From positions 1,116,001 through 1,180,000 of the forward strand of contig NZ_PEBD01000010.1 in the NCBI RefSeq assembly GCF_002735905.1: DNA of 64,000 bases. Reading direction: 5' to 3'. A program made the translations under genes and the position numbers. This document shows positions 1 to 9,286 of the stretch, piece by piece (the stretch's first letter is position 1; every line of letters begins with the position of its first letter). This stretch comes from Williamsia muralis (GTDB lineage Bacteria > Actinomycetota > Actinomycetes > Mycobacteriales > Mycobacteriaceae). The notes below the pieces were generated by a model, which saw only the letters and a list, made by a program, of their open reading frames with translations, did no database searches and was not told where the DNA came from.

Positions 1-2
1 CA

Positions 3-911
3 GATGCGGGTAAGAGCGGCTTCCACATCATCGTGCCCGAACTGCCCATTCCTGACGCCGCCGTGAACGAGGTGCAGTCGGGCAAGGGGCGCAAGGCCGC
101 CGAGCAGATGCGTGACGCATTCAAGAGTGCAGGGTTTGCGCCCGCGAACTACGCCGGCGCGCAGGACGGACTGCAGACCCGCGCGGACATTGCGGCCGTC
201 AACCTGACGAAGGTGCCGGACGTCTTCGCCGAGCTGGGCAACCTGTCGAACCCGGCTGATGCAGCTGCGTTGTCGGGTGCTGAGGGCCAGCTCAAGTACG
301 CCATCGCCATCGTCGACGGCGCCATCAGGTACTTGCTGACCGGTGCCACCGCACCGGCCCCGGCGACCGCCCCCACCACGGGCACCACGCCTACCACTGC
401 TACGGCGTCGACGACCGGAACCTCGCCGACGACGGCCGCGCCCTCCGCCGCGGGTACGCAGCCGACCACACCGGCGGCATCGCCGGTCGCCCCGGCCGCA
501 CCTTCGACGACCACGCCGCCGACCACCGCGCCCTCCACCACGGCGCCGTCGGTGACCACCCCGTCAACACCTGCGCGGTCGACGACGACCCCCTCGACGG
601 GCACCCCGAAGGCAACCACGCCCTCGACAACACCGAAGACGACCACCACGACTCCCTCACCGGGTATCGGGTTCCCGCAGTTGCCTCTGGCCGGTCAGCA
701 GTCCACAACACCCACCACCGAGCAGAGTGAGGGAATCGATCTGAGTGGTCTGCAGGCGATTCTGCCGCTGCTCGGTCAGCTGACGCAGACCGACGATCCC
801 GAGGCCATCGAGGGTCTGCTGTCCAGCGAGGGAAGTGACGCCGCATCCCAGGTACTGCAGGCGATGTTGTCAGTCGTCTACGAGATGTTTGGCGGCAAAC
901 TCCCTATCTGA
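3..911 (+). CDS. N-acetylmuramoyl-L-alanine amidase, C-terminal part (5' end outside window)
   Basis: The reading frame is open to the left edge, so the N-terminus and the first zinc ligands are missing. The first ~105 visible residues match the end of an Amidase_3 domain: a RADIAAVNLTKVP stretch, then ELGN carrying the conserved catalytic/metal-site Glu, then EGQLKYAIAIVDGAIRYL, which usually closes the domain. The family cleaves the amide bond between muramic acid and the stem peptide outside the membrane. The domain is followed by ~120 residues very rich in Thr, Pro, Ala and Ser, a typical wall-spanning linker. A hydrophobic C-terminal segment of ~60 residues (near SGLQAILPLLGQL) follows, which I do not recognise. 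Family assignment is fairly sure; the tail function is unknown. Confidence 0.8.
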   Translation, partial: DAGKSGFHIIVPELPIPDAAVNEVQSGKGRKAAEQMRDAFKSAGFAPANYAGAQDGLQTRADIAAVNLTKVPDVFAELGNLSNPADAAALSGAEGQLKYAIAIVDGAIRYLLTGATAPAPATAPTTGTTPTTATASTTGTSPTTAAPSAAGTQPTTPAASPVAPAAPSTTTPPTTAPSTTAPSVTTPSTPARSTTTPSTGTPKATTPSTTPKTTTTTPSPGIGFPQLPLAGQQSTTPTTEQSEGIDLSGLQAILPLLGQLTQTDDPEAIEGLLSSEGSDAASQVLQAMLSVVYEMFGGKLPI

Positions 912-1858
912 GTACGGACGTGACCCGTAGGGTTGGGTCATGAGTGTTCGAGATCTGTTGGTGATGAAGGCTCCAGTGCCCACCTTGCAGGGCAGGCGTG
1001 TCCTGATTACCGGTGCGGGGAGCGGGATCGGCAAAGCCACGGCCGTCGCGGCCGCGTGTGAGGGTGCAGCGCTCGTGCTCACCGACATCGCCGCCGACAA
1101 TCTCGACGAGACCGTCGCAGAGATCAAGCGCGCCGACGGCAAGATCCTGTTCCATCGTCCCGGTGACGTCTCGGACTACGAGTGGGTGCGCCGGTTCGCC
1201 CAGCAGGTGGACGCCGAGGTCGGTGTGATGGACGTGGTGATGAACATCGCCGGTGTATCCGCTTGGGGCACAGTGGAAAACCTGGAGCACCGTCACTGGA
1301 AGAAAATGGTCGACGTCAACTTGATGGGCCCGATCCACATCATCGAGTGTTTCGTTCCGCAGATCGTGCGCCGTGGCCGTGGGGGCCATCTGGTCAATGT
1401 GTCGTCGGCGGCGGGGCTGCTCGCACTGCCCTGGCACGCGGCATACAGCGCCAGCAAGTTCGGGGTGCGCGGCGTGTCCGAGGTGTTACGAATGGACCTG
1501 CGCCGCCACAAGATCGGGGTCTCGCTGGTGTGCCCCGGCGGTGTCGACACGCCACTGGTCAACACCGTCGACATCGCCGGTATCGACCGGGACAACCCAA
1601 AGGTTCAGCGGGAGATCGGGCATTTCCACAAGGTGGCCGTCTCTCCCGAGCGCGCCGCGCAGGCCATTTTGCGCGGGGTGCGCAAAAACCAGTTCATGGT
1701 GTACACCTCGCTGGACATCCGGTTCGGCTACTGGGTGGCCCGCAAGTTCGCCCTGCCGTACGAGGTGGTCATGCGTATTGCCAACAACCGGTTCGACCAG
1801 CTGGCGAGAGTGAGTGGTCGCAACTTCGAAGCTCTTGCCGTGCAGTCGGATTCGAATA

Positions 1859-2683
<825 letters not shown>

Positions 2684-2728
2684 GAGGCGATGGTAGTGCG
2701 CCCTACGGTGATCCGGCACGCTGGACGG

Positions 2729-3496
2729 GTGAGCGCAGACGAGTACCGCAAGCATCAGCCCGGAGTGCACCCCGATTTCTTCATGGCCGAGGCGGCCGGT
2801 CTCCGGTGGCTCGCCGCCGCCGGAGCTCCTGTCGTGCGGGTGTTGGATGTGGGAGCCGATCACATCACCTTGGCCAGAGTGCCGACATCGGCGCCCGGCA
2901 AGGCCGCCGCCCGCGACTTCGGGTCCGCCCTGGCGAGAATGCATGATGCGGGGGCTGATCAATTCGGAAGCGGGCCACCTGATTTCGACGGCCAGATGTT
3001 CATCGGCCGGCGACCCATGCCGTCAGACCCGACCGCCACGTGGGGCGCCTTCTACGCCCGCCAGCGAGTGCTCCCATTTCTCGACGATGCGGTGTCCGCG
3101 GGAAACCTTGGTGCGGCCGACGAATCGGACACCAGAGCGGCGTGCGAGGTGATCGCCAGTGGGGCGTTCGACGACGGCGAGCGCGCGGCACGAATCCATG
3201 GTGATCTGTGGAACGGAAACGTGATGTGGACATCGAAAGGGGTGGTGATGATCGATCCTGCGGCGCACGGCGGACACCGTGAGACAGATCTGGCGATGTT
3301 GGCGTTGTTCGGCTGCCCGGAGTTGGGGTCGGTCATCGAGGGGTATCAGGACACCCACCCGCTGGAACCCGGTTGGTACGAGCGGATTGCGTTGCATCAG
3401 TTGCATCCGCTGGCCGTGCACGCGGCCGGCCATGGTCCGCACTACGGGGTCGAACTGGGCCGGGCGGCCCGCCGCACGCTGGAGCTGGCGCGTTGA
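2729..3496 (+). CDS. Fructosamine kinase family protein
   Basis: Member of the fructosamine/ketosamine-3-kinase (FN3K) family, which phosphorylates sugar adducts on protein lysines or free amines so that the adduct falls off (deglycation). Family motifs: [11 protein letters not shown] is the catalytic loop, and [16 protein letters not shown] contains the DFG-equivalent Asp and the family-specific GGHRE. GTG 2729 is preferred because the protein then starts at [14 protein letters not shown], close to homologues, and leaves 45 nt for a divergent promoter with nadE. ATG 2690 is an in-frame alternative that adds 13 residues. The stop overlaps the next start (TTGA), so the two genes are translationally coupled. 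Confidence 0.85.
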   Translation: MSADEYRKHQPGVHPDFFMAEAAGLRWLAAAGAPVVRVLDVGADHITLARVPTSAPGKAAARDFGSALARMHDAGADQFGSGPPDFDGQMFIGRRPMPSDPTATWGAFYARQRVLPFLDDAVSAGNLGAADESDTRAACEVIASGAFDDGERAARIHGDLWNGNVMWTSKGVVMIDPAAHGGHRETDLAMLALFGCPELGSVIEGYQDTHPLEPGWYERIALHQLHPLAVHAAGHGPHYGVELGRAARRTLELAR

Positions 3497-4053
3497 GCAA
3501 CATCCTGGTGGTGTCGGCCACCCGATCAGAGGCAGCCCATGTGCCTGCCGAACTGCCGTTGCTCATCTGTGGGATCGGCAAGGTCGCTGCTTCGATCGCG
3601 GTGACCCGGTCGTTGGCGGCCCATCCCGACCCCGCGTCGGTGACCGTGATCAACGTGGGCACCGCCGGAGCTCTCCGGCCTTCGACGGCCGGCCTGTACG
3701 TGCCATCGGTGGTGCATCAACACGACATCAGCAGTGCCGCTCTCACCGCGATGGGATACCCGGTGGTGGACCGGATCGAACTGCCTGACGGGGACGGCAG
3801 CGAACTGGCCACCGGAGACACCTTTGTGGCCGACCCAGCTCACCGCGATGCGCTGGCGCATCGGGCGGCGCTGGTCGACATGGAGGGTTTCGCGATCGCC
3901 CGGGCTGCCGGAGAGTTCGGGGCGCTCTGCCGCCTGGTCAAGGTGGTCAGCGACGAGGCAGATGCGCAGGCCATGGACTGGCCCGCCAGGGTGGATGCGG
4001 TGGCAGGACTCCTCGGCGACTGGCTCAGAACCCACGTCGCGGACGCGTGCTGA
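3493..4053 (+). CDS. Nucleosidase (MTA/SAH nucleosidase-like)
   Basis: 186-aa protein of the purine/uridine phosphorylase fold, most like actinobacterial nucleosidases. Visible are the glycine-rich INVGTAGAL, VDMEGFAIA with the Glu that binds the ribose hydroxyl, and VKVVSDEAD containing the catalytic Ser-Asp. These are the signatures of enzymes that cut the glycosidic bond of methylthioadenosine, S-adenosylhomocysteine or related nucleosides; the exact substrate is unknown. It is shorter than the E. coli Pfs enzyme (about 230 aa). TTG 3493 is chosen because it overlaps the upstream stop by 4 nt and gives [13 protein letters not shown], a natural first beta-strand. Confidence 0.75.
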   Translation: MSNILVVSATRSEAAHVPAELPLLICGIGKVAASIAVTRSLAAHPDPASVTVINVGTAGALRPSTAGLYVPSVVHQHDISSAALTAMGYPVVDRIELPDGDGSELATGDTFVADPAHRDALAHRAALVDMEGFAIARAAGEFGALCRLVKVVSDEADAQAMDWPARVDAVAGLLGDWLRTHVADAC

Positions 4054-4063
4054 CCCAGGGGAC

Positions 4064-4882
4064 TCAGCTGGGTTCGCGGTACCGGAGCCTGGGGGCGTTG
4101 GTCAGATCATCGGGTGCCCGGTAGGCCCGTGCACCCGGCGGCGGTGGGTCGTCGTATGACGATGCACGCCGACGACGCGGCTCGGGGGCTTCCGGAACAG
4201 CCCGGCGGCGGCGAGGGGCTGCAGCCGGATCCGATGCCCGGTTGGCAGCGCGTTCGGGCGGCTCGGTGGATCGGGCGGTGCCGGCGCGAGGCGCTTGGCC
4301 ACTTCGCGACCGCGAGGTGGTTGCTGCGGGTGGCGTCGACTCGCCGGACCGGCTTGCACGGGTTCGTGGCGGAGTGTCCGTGGATGCGGCAGGGCGTCGA
4401 CCCGTGGCCGGGCGTCGATCGCTCTTGGTGAGGACCACAGTCTTCTTGGGATGAGTCAGCCATACCCGGGCCGCCGCGATCGCGAGCACCGCGACAAAGG
4501 TCCAGCCCATCAGAGGAAAGAGCTTGGCAACCGGAAGAGCCACGTTGAAGATCAGCCGCTTCACGCCGGAGTCACTGTCCGACACCAGGAAGTAGAGGGT
4601 CACAACCGCGACGACGAACAGGATGAGCGGGGGTTGTGTGACGGCGGTGAAGAGCGCACGTCGGCGTACCGCGAGTACCGCCGCGATGCATCCGATCACA
4701 TAAAGGGCCCGGAATCCGAACCCGAGACTGGTTTCGTCACCGGCGAGCGCGAGGATCGCGCCCAACACCGTCAGGCCACCGGCGAGCAACACCGCGCCCC
4801 ACCACGGAACCCCGGGTGCGGTGGGAAGTGCGGATTGCTCATCGAGGGGAACCCCCGAGCGAGAGCGCGGGCCAGAAATCAC
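4064..4882 (-). CDS. DUF6542 family membrane protein
   Basis: 272 aa. The N-terminal half has about four hydrophobic segments (roughly residues 28-48, 57-72, 82-100 and 118-140). After residue ~150 it is a charged, Arg/Pro/Ala-rich, probably disordered cytoplasmic tail. The opening VPLDEQSALPTAPGVPWWGA is characteristic of the DUF6542 family. The M. tuberculosis homologue, as I recall (Rv1111c), lies next to ychF; here ychF is ~7 kb away on the other side of a DNA-repair block. Function unknown. GTG 4882 is the only useful start. Confidence 0.65.
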   Translation of the reverse strand: MISGPRSRSGVPLDEQSALPTAPGVPWWGAVLLAGGLTVLGAILALAGDETSLGFGFRALYVIGCIAAVLAVRRRALFTAVTQPPLILFVVAVVTLYFLVSDSDSGVKRLIFNVALPVAKLFPLMGWTFVAVLAIAAARVWLTHPKKTVVLTKSDRRPATGRRPAASTDTPPRTRASRSGESTPPAATTSRSRSGQAPRAGTARSTEPPERAANRASDPAAAPRRRRAVPEAPEPRRRRASSYDDPPPPGARAYRAPDDLTNAPRLRYREPS

Positions 4883-4952
4883 ATGTCGACCGTACCGGTA
4901 AACCCTGAGAAACCCGGTAACGAACCCGACGGATCGGCTGTGGCGAGTATCG

Positions 4953-5447
4953 CTAACGGGGGCCGTCGAGCGAGGCCCGGCCCGGCAGACCCGACCCGGG
5001 AACGCTCCCCACTCGGGTTCCCGTGAACGTCGCGGCGATGGCGTGCGGGCACGTGAAGTCCGCGGCTCGCGCCAGAGTCCGCGGTCCGCGCCGGCTCGAC
5101 GACTGCACGGCTCGTTCCCGAGTGAGCAGGCTGCGCACGTGGTCGGTCGAGCCGACTCTGCTGCAGGCCGGCTGTTGCCCGGTGGTCCGAGTCGCGTTCA
5201 CGACGGCCGCGGTGACCTTTGCGTGTGTGAGGACACTGCCGACCGAGCCGGTGTTCGCGGGTTCGACGTGGGCGGCGACGGTCGCCGCAGGTGTGATCAC
5301 CTGGCCGGTCAGCTCCTGGTCGGCGTTGTCTCCGACCGCGAATGCGAGGGCTCCCACGGCGGCGGTGGTCAGGAGCCAGCCACTGACCACACCGGCGCTG
5401 CGAAGAGTTCCGGATGGCGGTGTCTGACGAACGCGGCTGACATACAT
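4953..5447 (-). CDS. Hypothetical protein with one N-terminal membrane segment
   Basis: 164 aa, not recognised. A short cytoplasmic head (MYVSRVRQTPPSGTLRSAG) precedes a hydrophobic stretch at about residues 21-38, so it is probably secreted or anchored. The rest is Ala/Thr/Arg-rich with two Cys and no known motif. Support for coding is a good ribosome binding site (TGGAG, 8 nt before ATG 5447) and its fit between two genes on the same strand. An open frame exists on the other strand (5023-5427) but has no comparable start. Reality of the gene is likely but not certain. Confidence 0.5.
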   Translation of the reverse strand: MYVSRVRQTPPSGTLRSAGVVSGWLLTTAAVGALAFAVGDNADQELTGQVITPAATVAAHVEPANTGSVGSVLTHAKVTAAVVNATRTTGQQPACSRVGSTDHVRSLLTRERAVQSSSRRGPRTLARAADFTCPHAIAATFTGTRVGSVPGSGLPGRASLDGPR

Positions 5448-5587
5448 GTGAAGGACTCCAGGTTTTGAAGGGAACTGGAATCACTGTGTCGTCTGCCGCT
5501 TGGACTGGGCTTGAAGATGACTAGGAAGCGGTGCGACGGGGTCTTCCAAGTCGTGTTGTCCATTCCAAGACGACCGGTCGGTGCAGG

Positions 5588-6739
5588 TCAGACCAGGCCT
5601 GCACCGGTGCGTCTGGGCTGGGCGTCTATCGGAACCGGCGGGGCGAGGTCATCGAGATCTGCGAATGCGTCGAGTTCGGAGAGCTTGCGCGCGGTGACGG
5701 TGATCCGTGAATCGATGGTGCCGATCGCACCGTTGTAGGAGTCCACGGCCTTCGACAGCGAACCCCCGAGCTTGTCGAGGTGGCGGGTCACCATTCCGAT
5801 GCGCTGATACAACTCTTTGCCGAGATGGTGGATCTGCTGGGCGTCTCGGGTCAGAGCTTCCTGGCGCCAGCCCAGCGCGATCGTCCGAAGCAGGGCCACC
5901 AGATTGGTGGGGGTGGCGATCACGACGTTCTGGTCGAATCCGAAGTCGAGGAGGTCTGGGTCGGCGCGGCACGCCATCTCCAGGATGGCCTCGCCCGGGA
6001 CGAACAGGACCACGAACTCGGGTGAGCTGTCGACTGATTCCCAGTAGGACTTCGACGACAGGTGCTGAACGTGGGCGCGCAAAGCGCGGGCGTGGGCGCG
6101 GTAGCCCTGGGCGCGTGCGGTCGGGTCGGTGCTCTCAGAGGCGTCCAGATATGCCGACAACGGGACCTTGGCATCGATGACGATGTCTTTGCCTCCGGGA
6201 AGATGCACCACGAGGTCGGGCCGGACGCGGCTCGAGTCGTTGGTGGTTCCGGCAGCCTGCGTCGTGAAGTCGCAGTGCCGCTGCAGACCCGCCGCCTCGA
6301 TCACGCGCTCGAGGTGCAGCTCGCCCCACCGTCCGCGGGCTTGTGGGGAACGCAGCGCACCGGCCAATTGTTCGGCCTGCGACCCCAGATGTGCTGTGGT
6401 CTGGCGCATTCCGGTGACCTGCTCGGAAAGGCCCGCGTAGGCCGCGATGCGGTTGCGTTCGGTGCGGCGCAGTTCGCCCGCGAGCGAGTCGAGCGTGTCA
6501 CGCAGCGGGCCGACGATGTGCGAGACCTGCTGCCCGATCGCCCCGGACTGGCGACGGGCGGCATCCTCGCTGGCTGCCGACAACGATCGGACCAGCAATT
6601 CGTGATTGGCGTGCGCGGCTTCGGCCTCCGCCCGCGCGACAGCCACTTCGGTGTTGGATCGGCCGGCGTGCACAAACCACCCGAGCGCGAAGCCGATCAC
6701 CAGCCCGAGGACGAGCAGCAGAACTGCGGTGGTACCCAT
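5588..6739 (-). CDS. rmuC: DNA recombination protein RmuC
   Basis: 383 aa. One N-terminal membrane segment (about residues 3-22) is followed by a long helical, coiled-coil region to about residue 130. The RmuC domain comes next: the hallmark GRWGELHLERVIEAAGL, then VVHLPGGKDIVIDAKVPL, where Asp-x-Lys resembles a restriction-type nuclease core, then VPGEAILEMA and TNLVALLRTIA. RmuC limits inversions and rearrangements at short repeats; a nuclease role is inferred from the fold. The gene lies in a run of DNA-repair genes on the same strand, 51 nt downstream of ogt. Confidence 0.92.
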   Translation of the reverse strand: MGTTAVLLLVLGLVIGFALGWFVHAGRSNTEVAVARAEAEAAHANHELLVRSLSAASEDAARRQSGAIGQQVSHIVGPLRDTLDSLAGELRRTERNRIAAYAGLSEQVTGMRQTTAHLGSQAEQLAGALRSPQARGRWGELHLERVIEAAGLQRHCDFTTQAAGTTNDSSRVRPDLVVHLPGGKDIVIDAKVPLSAYLDASESTDPTARAQGYRAHARALRAHVQHLSSKSYWESVDSSPEFVVLFVPGEAILEMACRADPDLLDFGFDQNVVIATPTNLVALLRTIALGWRQEALTRDAQQIHHLGKELYQRIGMVTRHLDKLGGSLSKAVDSYNGAIGTIDSRITVTARKLSELDAFADLDDLAPPVPIDAQPRRTGAGLV

Positions 6740-6790
6740 GGTGTCGATGGTGCATCACGGGTCGGACATCGTCGGGGAGGCGCGGTGGTC

Positions 6791-7294
6791 TCAGGCCCGT
6801 TCTTCGTGGGCGATCAGCCATCGTTTGACGTCGAGGCCGTACCGGAAACCCCCGAGGGTCTTGTCGGTACGCAGCACTCGATGACAAGGGACGAACAGGG
6901 CCGCGGCGTTGCGGGCACATGCGCTCGCAGCAGCGCGGATCGCGGCGGGCCTGCCGCTGCGGGCGGCGTACTCCGCGTAGCTGACCGGAGCCCCGGCGGG
7001 CACTTCTCGCAGCACGTCCCAGGCATGTTCGAGGAACTCACCCGATCGTTGCCGGACGGGGATGTTGTCGATGGCCGTCACGTCGCCTTGGTGGTAGGTC
7101 TTCGCGGCAGTGGTGACATCACCCAGATCGGGCTTGTCCACCAACGTCAGCGGACGGATCGACTTGTGGACAAGGGCTTTGAGGTATTCGGGGTCGTCGG
7201 ACCACCCGGAGGCGAGCACCTGACCGTCGCTGTCGACGATCATGGTGAACGGTCCGGTGGGTGTCGAGATGGTGGACCAGGCGGCTGTACTCAT
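6791..7294 (-). CDS. ogt: Methylated-DNA--[protein]-cysteine S-methyltransferase
   Basis: 167 aa. Suicide repair protein that moves the methyl group from O6-methylguanine to its own Cys. The active-site PCHRV is at residues 136-140 with Cys137. Before it come the helix-turn-helix recognition region VSYAEYAARSGRPAAIRAA and the Asn hinge in CARNAAALF. After it follows GGFRYGLDVKRWLIAHE. ATG 7294 overlaps the alkA stop by 1 nt (TGATG), giving a tight alkA-ogt operon like the one in M. tuberculosis. Confidence 0.95.
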   Translation of the reverse strand: MSTAAWSTISTPTGPFTMIVDSDGQVLASGWSDDPEYLKALVHKSIRPLTLVDKPDLGDVTTAAKTYHQGDVTAIDNIPVRQRSGEFLEHAWDVLREVPAGAPVSYAEYAARSGRPAAIRAAASACARNAAALFVPCHRVLRTDKTLGGFRYGLDVKRWLIAHEERA

Positions 7295-8811
7295 CAGATT
7301 TTCTCTCTCGTGGGTGCAGGTATGGAGGTGGGTGCGGGCGCCAGCATCGGGACCGTTCGCGCGAGTGCATGGGCCCACAGGTGCATCGATGCGTACGAGC
7401 GCCACGGCGACCAGTGTCCGGTGGCGCCGAGATCGATCCCCAGGTCCTGAGCCGAGCGTTTGAGCACCAGGTCGGTGCTGAGCAACACATCGGGGTTGTT
7501 GAGCAGGCGCATCGTCACGTAGTCCGCCGTCCACGAACCGATTCCGCGTTGGGCGAGTAGGTGGGTACGTACCTCTGCTGCCGGCATCCCGGGATGGATG
7601 GTGAGGTGACCGTCGGCTACGGCTCGGCTCACGTCGACGATGGCCGAGGTGCGGGCGGCCGGTCCGGTGAGCACCTGCATCCCTCGCTCGGCCACCGCGT
7701 CGGCCTTGGGGAAGAGGTGGGTGATGTCGCCGTCCGGTTCGGTCAGCGGTTCCCCCAAGGCCGCAACCAGTTTGGCGGCGTGGGTCCGTGCGGCAGGTAA
7801 GGAGATCTGCTGGCCGATCATCGTACGTAAGAGAACTTCGAAGGCGTCGGTACATCCGGGGGCCCGGATGCCCGGGCGTTCGGCGACCAGGGGTGCCAGA
7901 GCAGGATCCGCCGTGAGGACCTCGTTGGCCGCGGCCACGTCGGCGTCAAGATCCAGCAACTGCCGGATGCGATGCACCGCGACCCCCAGGTCGCGCATGT
8001 CGTGCAACCGGAGGTCGGCGCGGACATGATCGGACAAGATCTCCAGGCCCACGATCACCGGCCCGTGCGGAAGCGACATCGAACGCCGGTAGATACGGCC
8101 ATCCCAGCTCTCCACACCCGCAACGGCGTGACCGGACAGGAACCACTGCAACCAGGGCGGTGTGAATGGTTGGCGGACAGCGAGTTTGAGTGTGACAGCA
8201 CTGCCGGTGGCACCGGGTGCGTTGGTGGCACCTTTGGCACGCAGAGCGGTGGGCGTCTGGGCGAACACCTCACGCACCGTGTCGTTGAACTGCCGGATGC
8301 TGGCGAAGCCGGCGGCGAATGCGATGTCCGACATCGGCATCGTGGTGCACTGGATGAGCATCCGCGCGGTGGTGGCCCGGTAGGCCCTGGCCAGGGCGAG
8401 TGGTCCGGCGCCGATCTGTTCGCCGAGAACCCGCCCGAGTTGACGTGGGGAGTATCCGAGGTGCTCCGCCAGGCCGTTCACGCCGCCCCGGTCCACGATG
8501 CCGTCCTCGATCAGCCGCATGGCGCGTGAGGCGAGGTCGGAGTTGATGTTCCAGCGCGGCGAACCCGGGACGGCATCGGGGAGGCAACGACGGCAGGCGC
8601 GATAACCGTTCTGCTGGGCGGCCGCGGCGGTCAGGACAAACGAGACATTGCCAGGCTTGGGCGTGATGGCCGGACACGATGGCCGGCAATAGATGCCGGT
8701 GGTGCGCACCGCCACGAAGAACTGACCGTCGAACCGGGAGTCGCGTGCCTGTAGCGCGCGGAAGCAACGGTCAAAGTCGAGTTGGCTCGCACTGATCGCG
8801 GTGGTGGGCAT
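7294..8811 (-). CDS. alkA: Ada-type methyl-sensor fused to AlkA 3-methyladenine DNA glycosylase
   Basis: 505 aa, three-part fusion. Residues ~10-85 are the Ada zinc/methyl-phosphotriester domain with four Cys ligands (C42, C46, C73, C76). Residues ~90-190 form an AraC-type DNA-binding unit. From ~205 to the end is AlkA: an N-terminal AlkA domain, then the helix-hairpin-helix GIGSWTADYVTMRLL followed by the catalytic Asp in LLSTDLVLKR. The protein therefore senses methylated phosphates, can regulate transcription and removes alkylated bases. The same fusion upstream of ogt is known in mycobacteria (adaptive response). The start MPTTAISASQLDFDRC is typical. Confidence 0.93.
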   Translation of the reverse strand: MPTTAISASQLDFDRCFRALQARDSRFDGQFFVAVRTTGIYCRPSCPAITPKPGNVSFVLTAAAAQQNGYRACRRCLPDAVPGSPRWNINSDLASRAMRLIEDGIVDRGGVNGLAEHLGYSPRQLGRVLGEQIGAGPLALARAYRATTARMLIQCTTMPMSDIAFAAGFASIRQFNDTVREVFAQTPTALRAKGATNAPGATGSAVTLKLAVRQPFTPPWLQWFLSGHAVAGVESWDGRIYRRSMSLPHGPVIVGLEILSDHVRADLRLHDMRDLGVAVHRIRQLLDLDADVAAANEVLTADPALAPLVAERPGIRAPGCTDAFEVLLRTMIGQQISLPAARTHAAKLVAALGEPLTEPDGDITHLFPKADAVAERGMQVLTGPAARTSAIVDVSRAVADGHLTIHPGMPAAEVRTHLLAQRGIGSWTADYVTMRLLNNPDVLLSTDLVLKRSAQDLGIDLGATGHWSPWRSYASMHLWAHALARTVPMLAPAPTSIPAPTREKI

Positions 8812-9028
8812 GGCACCACTCTGGCAGTATTCCGACGCTCTTACTAGCGGGAATCGGACGCGGCCGTCACGGGGGTTCCAGGCCGCTCACGCAAGCCTGC
8901 CGGTCACCGTGAGACGCTGTGTCCCAGATCACCTACCAGCTCCGAAGGCAGGTCCGTAGCGGCCGACCTTCAGGCTCTTTGCGCAGGAAAAGGCGGACAA
9001 AACGTCCAACCCGTGCCAGAGTGGAAAT
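8812..9028. other. Divergent intergenic region between alkA-ogt and a small hypothetical gene
   Basis: 217 bp with no convincing gene on either strand. It must hold the alkA-ogt promoter and possibly a leader for the rightward gene. I see no LexA-type TCGAAC-N4-GTTCGA box here, so the alkylation genes are more likely controlled by the Ada/AraC part of AlkA itself. Confidence 0.4.
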
Positions 9029-9283
9029 ATGTACGTAACACGATGGGGACGCAAAGAGGCGCCGTTGTCGCAGTTTCCCGGCTGGGGTGTCGAGATCATG
9101 ATGGGTCTCTACGGCGAACAGTCGGTGCGGTCGGCGATCGAGGCCGAGAAGAACGCTTCTGCCGGGTCGGTCCGGCCCGCCACGGGTACGGATCTGCCGC
9201 AGCCGAAGGACGTGGATCCGGTGCAGCAAGACCTCGACGCGGTCGGCGGGATGTTCCGCTGGCTACAGCGCCGACGCGCCTGA
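9029..9283 (+). CDS. Small hypothetical protein
   Basis: 84 aa, not recognised. It opens with MYVTRWGRKEAPLSQFPGWG and ends in an Arg-rich FRWLQRRRA. There is no signal peptide or membrane segment. Codon use looks like its neighbours, mostly G or C at third positions. The stop lies 3 nt from the end of the convergent AlkZ-like gene. The ribosome binding site is weak (GTGGAA). It is plausible as a small cytoplasmic protein, but a chance open frame cannot be excluded. Confidence 0.5.
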   Translation: MYVTRWGRKEAPLSQFPGWGVEIMMGLYGEQSVRSAIEAEKNASAGSVRPATGTDLPQPKDVDPVQQDLDAVGGMFRWLQRRRA

Positions 9284-9286
9284 GCA

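Noticed and set aside
149-649. Long minus-strand open frame opposite the Thr/Pro linker of the amidase
   Set aside because: It is the complement of a low-complexity GC-rich repeat (Val/Gly-rich translation), has no credible start signal and no domain.
6062-7450. 462-codon plus-strand frame opposite rmuC and ogt
   Set aside because: It runs across two well-supported genes and the gap between them; composition is that of a complement frame in high-GC DNA.
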